Source of the DNA: Palaemon carinicauda
Lineage: Eukaryota > Arthropoda > Malacostraca > Decapoda > Palaemonidae
Reading direction: 5' to 3'
Assembly: GCF_036898095.1 (NCBI RefSeq)
Contig: NC_090761.1
Coordinates: 37,591,863-37,655,862 of the forward strand
DNA length: 64,000 nucleotides
Of this stretch, positions 48,401 to 60,400 are shown piece after piece. Position 1 is the first letter of the stretch. Each line of letters opens with the position of its first letter. Position numbers and translations under genes: made by a program. Under the pieces are notes generated by a model. It saw nothing but the letters and a program-made list of their open reading frames with translations, had not been told where the DNA came from and did not search any database.

Positions 48401-51400
48401 TGTGGAATTGTGAATTTAGTAACATGAAAATTGAGTGTCTTTAGAATTGTAATCTGGCTCTTGTGCTTTGTAAATTTGTTCTTGTAAGCTCAAGTTAATA
48501 TTAATCTCTTTTGAATTTTAGCTCATCTATCACACATACAATCACAAGAGAGAACGACGCAGAATAGGGATGTGGAAATGAATTTACGTAAACGAAAAGA
48601 AGTGGGGGAACAGCAATTAGCACAAAAGGTATTTATCATTTTTGCTGCGTTCATCAATATTATTGACTATTCTAATGGATTACTGGAAATACCTATTGGT
48701 TTGATTTTTTATTTTTAAATATTAAACTTAGCCGGTGAATATATAATAGCTGCAACTCTGCGGCTCGACAGACAACATACTCAAAAAACTCGCGAGCGAT
48801 CGCTATGCAGGTTGCGGGTGTCCCCACCAGCGCCAACTGTCGGCCAGATACCACTCTTGAATGTAAACAAAACCTTCAATTCTTCTCTGTCGACGTTGAC
48901 GACAAGACGTACTTATACTCGCTGTAGAACCTGGAGTTTTCCCATCATATTTGGTGAAGTACTTTATTTTGGTTTGAGCTTTCGCAGTACAGGTGTTTTT
49001 CCTCAACATAAACTCTTGAACTCTTTATTGAATCGGATTATTTGTTGATGACTTGGATTGTTTTTGGAATTTTCTTTGACTAATTCAAAATGGCTGACCC
49101 TTCTCAAGTACCTAGATTTCGAAAGTGTAATGCTAGGGACTGTAATAGGCGTCTTCCAAAGGCTTCTCTCGACCCTCATACTGTTTGTTCCAATTGTCGG
49201 GGTAAAACCTGTCAATTGGGAGATCGGTGTGAGGAATGCGTGGGCCTTTCGGAATTCGATTGGCTCGAATACGATAAATATGCACGTAGGCTAGAGAGAG
49301 ATAGGGTAAGGAGGAGTTCATCTAGGTCTGTAGATTTTTCCTCTCCACATGCCCCTGAACCTAATCCTTCCCCTGTAGTGGTTGTTCCTAACCCCCCTTC
49401 TAGCACTCAGGAACCGTCTATGCAAGACATGTTACGTGCTATTCATGCCTTGGGGGAGAGAGTTGAAGCGTTAGCAAGTGACCGTAATCAACTCATGGCT
49501 GACGTGAAGGAACTTAAGTGCCACAGTGCCACGGCGGAAAGTGGGAAAGTGATTAGTGCGCAAAGTGTTGTGAACAGTGTTGCGACCGAGGGTTCGTCTG
49601 TTCGTGCCTGTCGTTCACCTAGTCCGGGACCTCTTGCAAGCTCCCAAGCCCAGGGGAGAAGCAATGTCATACGACTTATGGGTTCGAGAGGCCTTGATCA
49701 GCGAACAGACGTTCCCTCTATGGTATCAGGCGTATCTCATCAAGATCGCCCCTACCATAAGACGAGAGAGCCCATTTTTACCTCGTCTTCCGAAGGCGTT
49801 TCACGCAAGAAACCATGGAGCAAGGTTTCTAGGCCTTTGAAACGCAAGTCGGTCCCTTCAGGACAGGTCCAACGTCCCGGATGTAGTCATTGGGACAGTT
49901 CGGACCCGTTGCTGTCATCGGATGACTGCTCGCCGCCTAAGCAAGGCAAAGTTGTGCCGTCTCAGATGCTAACCCCGGCTGTTACCGCACCCGTTACCGT
50001 AGACCCTAAATGGGTTATACTGCAGGACATGCAGTCTAAGCTTGCGTCCCTTATGGAAGATTACAACGCAGAGAAGGTTTCCGTTGAACCTAGCCGTTTA
50101 TCTCATGGAGATCCTGGCCGTCAGCCACCCAAGCGTTCTGTTGTGCGTCCTGTTGACGTTGGTGTTGCCAGCTCACGTCAACCAGTGGGGGTTGTACCAC
50201 ACCCGATGTGGTCTCGTGTGGACTTTCAACCGCATGTGGACGTTAAGCAACTCACTGATGCGCGTGGTGACGTTCAGGACGTTCGCCAACCATCAGAGTT
50301 GACTTGTTTTGACGCGGTGCGTCAACCTCCGCAACCTAGAGTTGTTTTGACTGCACAACCCAGGCGGTCTAAGCAGTCTCGGGTGGACGCTGTGCGTCCT
50401 CACGCACCTGTTGTTGTTGTTGACAGTTCCCAGACTGTTCAGCAGTTTCAGGACGCTGCGTCCTGCTCCGCCACTTATGCACCAGTGCGGGCGGACGCTG
50501 CGTGTCAAGCATTGCCAACCCCTTTGCTTGTTTCTCATCAGTTATCAGATGAGGAACTTTCGGATGAGGACGTTGCTGACCCTCAGCCTGAGGATCATCC
50601 TTCAGATATTGATGAGCCTAGAGCAGTTCCGCCATCTATGGACTTTAAGAAAGTCATGCTCATTTTTAAAGAGTTGTTCCCTGAACACTTTGTCTCTGTG
50701 GCTCCTCGTTCGCCGCCGTCTGAGTTTGTTTTAGGCGTACCTGCTGCCATGCCAGCCTTTACAAAACTCGTTCTCTCTCGCTCATCCAAGAGAGCTTTAC
50801 GGCTGTTAGGCGATTGGTTAGAAACCAAGAGGAGTTTAGGGAAGACTTCCTTTGCCTTCCCCCCAACTAAACTCTCGTCTAGATCGAGCGTCTGGTATGC
50901 CACGGGAGAAGTTCTCGGCTTGGGAGTTCCTGCCTCTGCCCAGGGCGACTTCTCAAGTCTTGTAGACTCTCCTCGCCGCCTAGCCATGAGACGCTCGAAG
51001 ATTAGTTGGTCATCCTCAGACCTGGACCATCTACTTAAGGGCATCTTTAGGGCTTTTGAAGTTTTTAACTTCCTTGACTGGTGTTTGGGAGCCCTGAGTA
51101 GGAAAATCTCATCAGCCGATAGAGATGTTTCCTTACTCATTATGTCCTGCATGGATAAGGCCATCCGCGATGGATCCAACGAGCTCTCTGCCTCGTTTAC
51201 GTCAGGAGTCCTAAAGAAACGAGAGTCTCTGTGCTCTTTTCTGTCAGCAGGAGTGACGCCCTGTCAACGATCTGAGCTACTCTTTGCCCCTTTATCTAAG
51301 TTCTTGTTTCCTGAACTTTTAGTTAAGGAAATATCGTTGTCCCTTTTGCAGAAGGACACCCATGACTTAGTTGCGTCCTCGGCTCGCAAAGGGACCCCTT

Positions 51401-54400
51401 CGTCTGCCTTGTCTGCTAGACCTAGGATAGACACTCCAGCGTCCAGGTTTATTCCGCCCTTTCGTGGCAGAGCCCCCAGCAGGGGAAGTACTCGTGCCGA
51501 AGGGAAGAGAGGAAAGAGGAAAGTAGCCAAGTCCTCGCGAGGCAGAGTCTGACTGCCCGCAGCTTCAGACAGCAGTAGGTGCCAGACTCAAGAACTTCTG
51601 GCAAGCCTGGGAGAAGAGAGGCGCAGATCAACAGTCTGTGAGGTTGCTCAGAGAGGGGTACAAAATCCCATTTGTACGCAAACCTCCTCTAGCGATGTCC
51701 CCCATCGATCTCTCTCCCAGGTACCGAGGGGAAGCAAAGAGACAAGCCCTGAAACTAGAAGTGTCTCTTTTGCTAGAGAAGGGAGCGGTGGTCAAAGTCT
51801 CGGACCTTCAATCACCGGGGTTTTACAACCGTCTCTTCCTAGTACCGAAGAAGACAGGAGGTTGGAGACCGGTGCTAGACGTCAGTGCTCTGAATGTCTT
51901 TGTCACAAAGACAAAGTTCACCATGGAGACCACGAAGTCAGTTTTAGCAGCGGTCAGAAAGGGAGACTGGATGGTCTCTCTCGACCTAAGAGACGCTTAC
52001 TTCCACATCCCCATTCACTCAGATTCCCAACCTTTTCTGAGATTTGTGTTCGACAATGTGGTGTACCAGTTTCGGGCCCTGTGCTTTGGCCTAAGTCCTG
52101 CTCCTCTCGTGTTTACGAGGCTTATGAGGAATGTGGCAAAATTCCTTCATTTATCGGGTATCCGAGCCTCCCTTCATTTGGACGACTGGCTTCTCAGAGC
52201 CTCGTCCAGTCATCGCTGTCTGAAGGATCTCAATTGGACTTTAGATCTGACCAAGGAATTGGGACTTCTGGTCAACTTGGAAAAGTCCCAGCTGATCCCA
52301 TCCCAAACTATTCTGTATTTAGGGATGGAGATTCGCAGTCCAGTTTTTCGGGCTTTTCCGTCGGCCCCCAGAATAGATCAAGCCCTGCTCGTAATCCAAA
52401 AGATGTTGAAGAGAGAACGTTGCTCAGTCAGGAATTGGATGAGTCTGATAGGAACTCTATCATCCCTGGAGCAGTTTGTCGCGCTAGGAAGGCTACACCT
52501 CCGACCTCTACAATTCCATCTAGCTTTTCACTGGAAAAAGGACAAGACGCTAGAGGCGGTCTCGATCCCGATTTCCGAAACAGTAAAGACTTGCCTGAAT
52601 TGGTGGAAAGACAATATCAGTCTACGAGATGGACTTCCCCTAGCAGTTCAGAAACCAAACCACGTTCTCTTCTCAGACGCATCGGATTTGGGTTGGGGTG
52701 CGACACTGGACGGTCGGGAATGCTCAGGTCTGTGGACCTCAAGTCAGAGGAGCATGCATATCAACGGCAAGGAGCTTTTGGCAGTTCACCTGGCCTTGAT
52801 AAGCTTCGAGAGTCTCCTTCGAGACAAAGTGGTGGAGGTCAACTCGGACAACACCACAGCCTTGGCGTACATTTCCAAACAAGGAGGTACCCACTCCCTG
52901 ACACTGTACGAGATCGCAAGGGACCTGCTCATCTGGTCAAGAGATCGAGGCATCTCCCTCGTGACGAGGTTTATCCAGGGCGACTTGAACGTTCTAGCAG
53001 ATTGTCTCAGTCGGAAAGGTCAGGTAATTCCAACCGAATGCACCCTCCACAAGGATGTGTGCAAGAGGCTTTGGGCGACTTGGGGTCAACCCACCATAGA
53101 CCTCTTTGCAACCTCGATGACCAAGAGGCTTCCAATCTATTGCTCTCCAGTCCCAGACCCAGCAGCAATACATATAGATGCCTTTCTCCTAGATTGGTCT
53201 CACCTAGACCTATACGCATTCCCACCATTCAAGATTGTCAACAAGGTACTGCAGAAGTTCGCCTCTCACGAAGGGACAAGGTTGACGTTAGTTGCTCCCC
53301 TCTGGCCCGCGAGAGAATGGTTCACCGAGGTACTTCGATGGCTGGTAGACTTTCCAAGAAGTCTTCCTCTAAGAGTAGACCTATTACGTCAGCCACACGT
53401 AAAGAAGGTACACCAAAGCCTCCACGCTCTTCGTCTGACTGCCTTCAGACTATCGAAAGACTCTCGAGAGCTAGAGGCTTTTCGAAGGAGGCAGCCAGTG
53501 CGATTGCAAGAGCGAGGAGAGCTTCTACCATTAGAGTTTACCAATCGAAGTGGGAAATCTTCCGAGACTGGTGCAAGTCAGTATCTGTATCCTCGTCCAG
53601 TACCTCTTATACCTGAGAAGAGTTCGCTCCCTTTCAGCTCCCACGATCAAGGGCTACAGGAGCATGTTGGCTTCGGTCTTCCGGCATAGAGGCTTAGATC
53701 TTTCCAACAATAAAGATCTACAAGATCTCCTTAAGTCTTTTGAGACCTCTAAGGAACGTCGTTTGGCTACACCTGGATGGAATTTAGACGTGGTCCTAAG
53801 ATTCCTCATGTCAGACAGGTTCGAGCCTTTACATTCAGCCTCCCTGAAGGATCTCACTCTTAAGACTCTTTTCCTGGTGTGCTTGGCCTCAGCTAAAAGA
53901 GTCAGTGAGCTTCATGCCTTCAGCAAGAACATCGGTTTTTCGACAGAAAAAGCCTCTTGTTCTCTTCAACTTGGTTTCCTAGCCAAGAATGAACTGCCTT
54001 CTCGTCCTTGGCCTAAATCTTTTGATATTCCTAGCTTATCAAAGATCGTAGGCAACGAGTTAGAGAGAGTATTATGCCCCGTTAGAGCTCTTAAGTTCTA
54101 TTTAGCTCGTACTAAGCCTTTAAGAGGTAAATCTGAAGCGTTATGGTGTTCGGTTAAGAAACCATCCTTACCTATGTCAAAGAATGCTTTGTCATATTTT
54201 ATCAGATTGTTAATACGAGAAGCTCATTCACACTTGAGTGAGGAATACCGATCTTTGCTTAAGGTTAAGACGCACGAGATTAGAGCTATAGCAACTTCCG
54301 TGGCCTTTAAGCAAAATAGATCTCTGCAAAGTATCATGGACGCGACCTTTTGGAGAAGCAAGTCAGTGTTCGCGTCATTTTACTTGAAAGATGTCCAGAC

Positions 54401-57400
54401 TCTTTACGAGGACTGCTACACACTGGGTCCATTCGTAGCAGCAGTGCAGTAGTGGGTGAGGGCTCAACCACTACACTTCCCTAATTCCATATCCTTTTAA
54501 TCTGTCTCTTGAAATGTTTTTTAATATTGTTTTTTGGGTTGTACGGAAGGCTAAGAAGCCTTTCGCATCCTGGTTGATTTGGCGGGTGGTCAAAGTCATT
54601 TCTTGAGAGCGCCCAGATTAGGGGTTTGATGAGGTCCTGTTGTATGGGTTGCAGCCCTTGATACTTCAGCTCCTGGGAGTCTGTCAGCATCCTAAGAGGA
54701 TCGCTGGGCTCCGTGAGGAAGACAGACTTACAAGGCAGAGTAATCGTCTAAGTCAACTTCCTTACCAGGTACCTATTTATTTTGGTTTTGTTATATTGAT
54801 AACTGTCAAAATGAAAAAACTCTTAGCTTATACGCTGTAAACATATTAACTCTGGTCTCTACCCACCTCCTTGGGTGTGAATCAGCTATTATATATTCAC
54901 CGGCTAAGTTTAATACTTAAAAATGATATTTTAATTATAAAATAAATTTTTGAATATACTTACCCGGTGAATATATAAATTAAATGACCCTCCCTTCCTC
55001 CCCAATAGAGACGCAGCGGGACGAGAAGAATTGAAGGTTTTGTTTACATTCAAGAGTGGTATCTGGCCGACAGTTGGCGCTGGTGGGCACACCCGCAACC
55101 TGCATAGCGATCGCTCGCGAGTTTTTTGAGTATGTTGTCTGTCGAGCCGCAGAGTTGCAGCTATTATATATTCACCGGGTAAGTATATTCAAAAATTTAT
55201 TTTATAATTAAAATATCATTTTGATATTTTTTTTTTCAATTTTATTTTACCAATTGCTGGGAATATAAGCTATGAATTTTTGATACAGGTATCTGGGTTA
55301 TTGCAACGACGAATGGCGCTCGCAGAAAAGCATAAAGGAACCATAGACAGACTTAACAGTTTACAGCAACGTATATTAGATGAAGAATTGATCAACTGGA
55401 AGAGAGAACAACAAATGGCTGGAAATGGTCGACCTTTTAACCCAAATAAACTTGATCAAATTCAAGAGTGGTGAGTAGTTTTCCTTTTATGATTAATAAT
55501 TAGGTCTGTTAGGATCTTTTTCAGAGGGATCTTAGATTATATAGTCTATTATCATAGTGATAGACAAACATATCCATAGTTTTTTCTTTTAGAGAGTTTC
55601 TAATTCTGTTAAGATTTTTTTAATTTTTATGACTCATTTCTAGCATTCAGCATTTTATATTCTATAAAGATCACCCTCACCTGTAAAAGCATTGATATTA
55701 GATTCTATTGATAACAATCCCTGTTATTTTTATTGATACCCTATCTTATCCAATAATGATTCTCTCATGATATTTTCTACTAGGTGTGAAGCGCTGGCAG
55801 AAATAATTTGGCTAAACCGACACCAAATAAAAGAGTGTGAACGACATCAAACTAAAATTCCAATAGCCCCTCCAGGAGGTGTTGATATGTTACCAACCCT
55901 TAATTCGCATATCACACGTCTCCTCTCTTCGCTTGTTACCAGGTTAGAATATTTTTTTTGCAATTGAAAAAAATACAGCTTTGAATCTAATAGAAATAGA
56001 ATAGTCAAATGATAAAAGATAACTTGTAATGTACTGAGATTGATAATGGTTTTCTTTTTGAGGTATTTTAGATGTACATGACCTAAGATAAGTGCAATTG
56101 AAATATGATGGTAATTGAATGAGATTTTATTATTTTTAGAAAGAATTCATAAAAACAAAACAGAAATAAAGGATCAATGTTTAGATACTTTATCAGCGGA
56201 GTATTTTATTTAATTTTTGAAATTTTTTAGTGGACTGATTTAATTGTTCCCTTTACTCTTATAGAGCTCACCCAAAGGATTTGTTTCTAAATAAGAATTG
56301 AAATGGAACATTGTAAAGCTAAAGAAGTCGAACATCTAAATAACATAGACCAAAGGGATTTGATGAAAAGTATTGGGTAATGATGGAAATAATGATGATA
56401 ACAACAAAGTTTTAAACTGTTAGGAGCACCTTTAGGGATGGAATTTTGTCAGTGGTGGACTCATTTTGGAAACACTTTATATATTATGGTTTGGGAAAGA
56501 CTTTTTTTTACATTTCATTTAATTTTAAAGAAAAAATTCTTGATAAGGCATATTTTGATTAATTAAAATTATTCCTATTTCAGCACTTTCATTATAGAGA
56601 AACAGCCTCCACAAGTTATGAAAACCAATACTCGTTTCACTTCTACTGTGAGGTTGTTGGTTGGTGGCAAGTTGAATGTGAATATGACTCCACCTCAAGT
56701 ACGTGTGTCCATCATTAGTGAGGCGCAGGCAAATGCTCTTTTGAAAAATGACCAAATGAACAAAGGTGAACAGTCTGGTGAAATCCTAAATAATACAGGC
56801 ACTATGGAATACCACCAGGTAATGCTTTTACTAGGGATTTGGAAAGATTAGACTGACCCATGAGTTTTTGCAAAATTTTACAGTTAACTGTGAGTTCTTG
56901 ATAACCATTTCTGTTACTCAAATTTAACTTTCATGAGGATATAAAGTCTATTTTATTCTTTTTATAATGTTTGTATATATGTACCGTATATGTTATATAT
57001 TGAAATATGTTTTCATCTCTTTATGATAAACCTTTTACAGGGAACGAGGCAGCTTTCCGTCAGTTTCCGCAATATGCAGTTACGAAAAATTAAACGGGCT
57101 GAAAAGAAAGGCACGGAGTCCGTGATGGATGAAAAGTTTTCACTCCTTTTCCAGTCACAGTTCAGTGTAGGAGGAGGAGAATTAGTATTCCAGGTGGGTT
57201 ATGGTTACAAATTTACAATACCTCATATCTTATTCAACAGCCAGTCCTGATCGTCTAGAATTGTAACTCCTTGATCTGATGAAGTACTTTGTAATAATAA
57301 TGGTAAGAATTTAACCCTTTTACCCCCAAAGGACGTACTGGTACGTTTCACAAAACTCATCCCTTTACCCTCATGGACGTTCCGGTACTTCCTTGCAAAA

Positions 57401-60400
57401 AACTGCTATTTACATTTTATTTTGCATATTTTTGATAATTTTTTGAGAAACTTCAGGCATTTTCCAAGAGAATGAGACCAACCTGACCTCTCTATGATGA
57501 AAATTAAGGCTGTTAGAGCAATTTAAGTATAATATACTGCAAAATGTGCTTCAAAAAAAAATAACCCCTGGGGGTTAAGGGTTGGAAAGTTCCAAATAGC
57601 CTGGGGGTAAAAGGGTTAAGGGGGCCTACTGGATTATTTTTGAGAGTATATATTTTAGATTAATGAAAATGAGTAAATTTGCCTAAAGTCATCTGTTGCA
57701 TCCTATCTATCACGGTGACAATTTATACTTCAAAATAGTAAGAAATAACAAAGATATGACGACTTTAAAAATCTGACCTTCACTGTTTTAAAAATGTGGG
57801 TGGTTAGATTTAACCATGACCTTATTTTTGGATGAATATTTTTCAAATTAACAAAAATTAGTAAATTCAGTCAAATTCACCTATAGTCCATTTCTTTTAG
57901 CGAGTCATATTTGCACCGACTCGCAGCGGTGCCCTTTTAGCTCAGAAAAGTTTCCTGATCGCTGATTGGTTGGACAAGATAATTCTAACCAATCAGCGAC
58001 CAGGAAACTTTTCCGAGCTAAAAGGGCACCGTTGCGAGTCGGTGCAAATATGACTCGCTAAAAGAAATGGACTATAGTGCATCCTATCAATTATTAAAAC
58101 TTAGTTTTTATGTATTTTTACCCCCTAACACATATCCTACAATGAGTACAATACTTTATCCCTGGAAGTGCAAAAAACCAAAAAGCTATTTTACTTTGTT
58201 TAATTTTTTTCCCATTCAAATAGTTATAACTTTCTTATATGAATATTATTTCAAAGATGAATACTATACTATTTTAAAGAAGAGAAAATTGGTTATTTTT
58301 TGTCGGGAATAGATTTTTTATAATTGGGTAATAAAGCAAAGGAGTTTGGATTTTAACTTTAAGAAAAAAAAATAAAAATATTCATAAATTTTTTCTTTCC
58401 TATTGTCTGAAAAATGGTCCCTAGAAATCCTTTTCCTTGTTAAATTCTTTCAGAGTGACTAAGTTTTATTGCAATAACTTCAGAAATAAATTATTAGAAT
58501 AAATTTATTTTTTATTTTGTTTTTGTGTTTCTTTGATAGAATTGAAACTAATCAACCAATTGCCTTGGAATTTCTTCAGAATGATCACTTCATTCATACA
58601 TATAAACTGTATTAAAGTTTATTCTGATTGAAAATTCATATATGGCAGTTGCTTCCCTTAATAAGTAAAATCTAGTATTAATTTAGAATTTTGTTTTATT
58701 GCTGTGGGAATCAAGAATCCTGATTCAGAAATCTTGTGAAACTGATAATCAAAAGAAGAATGTAGAAAAATAATTCCTGAAATAATATGATTATTGGTTA
58801 TAAAGCAAAAATAAATGAAGGGAACAAAAGCTAAGTAGAATTTAAGAATGTTACATTTAGCACAACTTTGTAGATAAAATTGTACACTAAAATATAGTAA
58901 AAATTATTGCTTTAATGTTTCGCAAGAAATATATCGGTGATTCCTCATGTTGACCTGTATTATTCTTTGTAATTGATCATTTGGCTGTAATCCTAATGCG
59001 ATATTCATAGAGGTAATATTGAAGGAAATGTTCACCTCATTATTTTGTTTTGTGACTGAACGCTACGTTTAATAATGTAATACTGAATGTGCCTTGTTTT
59101 CGTACTAGAAACTCTAGTGATAACACTGTCTCTTTGCAAATAGTATTCTTCCTTAATTCCATCGGGCTTATTCCAATATACATTCTAGAGACAAAAGCAT
59201 GAGAATGATTTTTAAGCAGAGGTAATATAATAGAAAATCAAAGTAATTGCTAAAGAAACTTTGGAAATCTAAAACCTAAGATATTTTAGTTGTCTTGTGT
59301 CTTAAACCTTTGTTTCACGTGTTTCTTCTACAGGTGTGGACACTATCTCTACCTGTGGTGGTGATTGTTCATGGTAATCAAGAGCCACATGCTTGGGCAA
59401 CTGTCTCTTGGGACAACGCCTTTGCTGAACAGGGCCGCATACCTTTCACAGTTCCAGAAAAGGTAAGAAAATTAGCAGTCAGGAATATTTTATTGAAATA
59501 CTAATTAATTTTGATTGAAATAGGATTTGCCTGATGTTCTAGCTGATTTATTTCTCATAAATATTTTGTTGTAATTTAAAAAAAAAATTACATCCATCTC
59601 GGCAGGTACCTTGGCCTCAAATAGCTGAGATGTTAGACACAAAATTCAAGGCTGCAACTGGTAGAGGACTAACAGAAGATAATCTGAAGTTCTTAGCTGG
59701 CAAAGCCTTTCGTCTTGATAGGTATGTATGGATTAATGTTAAGTGTACACTTGTCATGACTTGTATATGGCAAACATACTTGTATATTATTGATATTTAT
59801 GAGTGAGGGAACTTCATGAAAGGTGGTCTCTGAACTTTTCTTGGATCCTTCAGTGATAACTTTAATTTCTTTCTCATGAAGATTATTACTCATTGCATAA
59901 GAAGATTTTCAACTGTCGTCTGGGGGAATAGACCTTACTATTACAGGCAACTTTTGTTATCTGTGCGTCTAGTATTTGCCAATTTCTTATAATGCAAAAA
60001 CTTTTAATTTGACACCAAACTTCTTAAATGCAAGAATCACCAAGGAATATGAATTAAAACAAGAAATTTAGTATTAGAAATTGCCAAAGAATGTGAGTCA
60101 AAACCATAAATTAATAATTAGATATCACCAAATGCAGCATAGTGGTAAAATGCGCTAGTCAAAACTTGAAATTTACTCTTATTAATTGACAAATATTACT
60201 GCACAGTATTGAAAATGGCCAAAGAACGTGAATGGAAATGTGAAATTTAGTTACAAATCGCCAAATACAGCGTGATGTTGAAAGGCACAGGTCCAAGCAT
60301 GGAATTTAGCATGTGTGTGTTTTATATTCAAGTGATAACTATACAGTAGTTATAAACAAACTGTGTGAAACTATGATAGACATATTGATGTTGATAATGA

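Larger units (their letters stand above)
48711..55222 (+). mobile_element. DIRS-group retrotransposon D4 in STAT intron 5 (nearly intact, about 6.5 kb)
   Basis: The left end is ATTTTTAAATATTAAACTTA and the right end AATTAAAATATCATTTT. The coding sequence resembles D3 (about three quarters identical in RT by eye), but the terminal repeats are quite different, with a GCGAGCGATCGC palindrome. Gag and RT polyprotein are open; the recombinase has one frameshift. It fills nearly all of intron 5, with 82 bp left before it and 66 bp after it. Confidence 0.95.

Noticed and set aside
30055..55222. LTR retrotransposons or endogenous virus
   Set aside because: Terminal repeats are inverted, not direct; there is a tyrosine recombinase instead of a DDE integrase, and no protease or envelope was seen.
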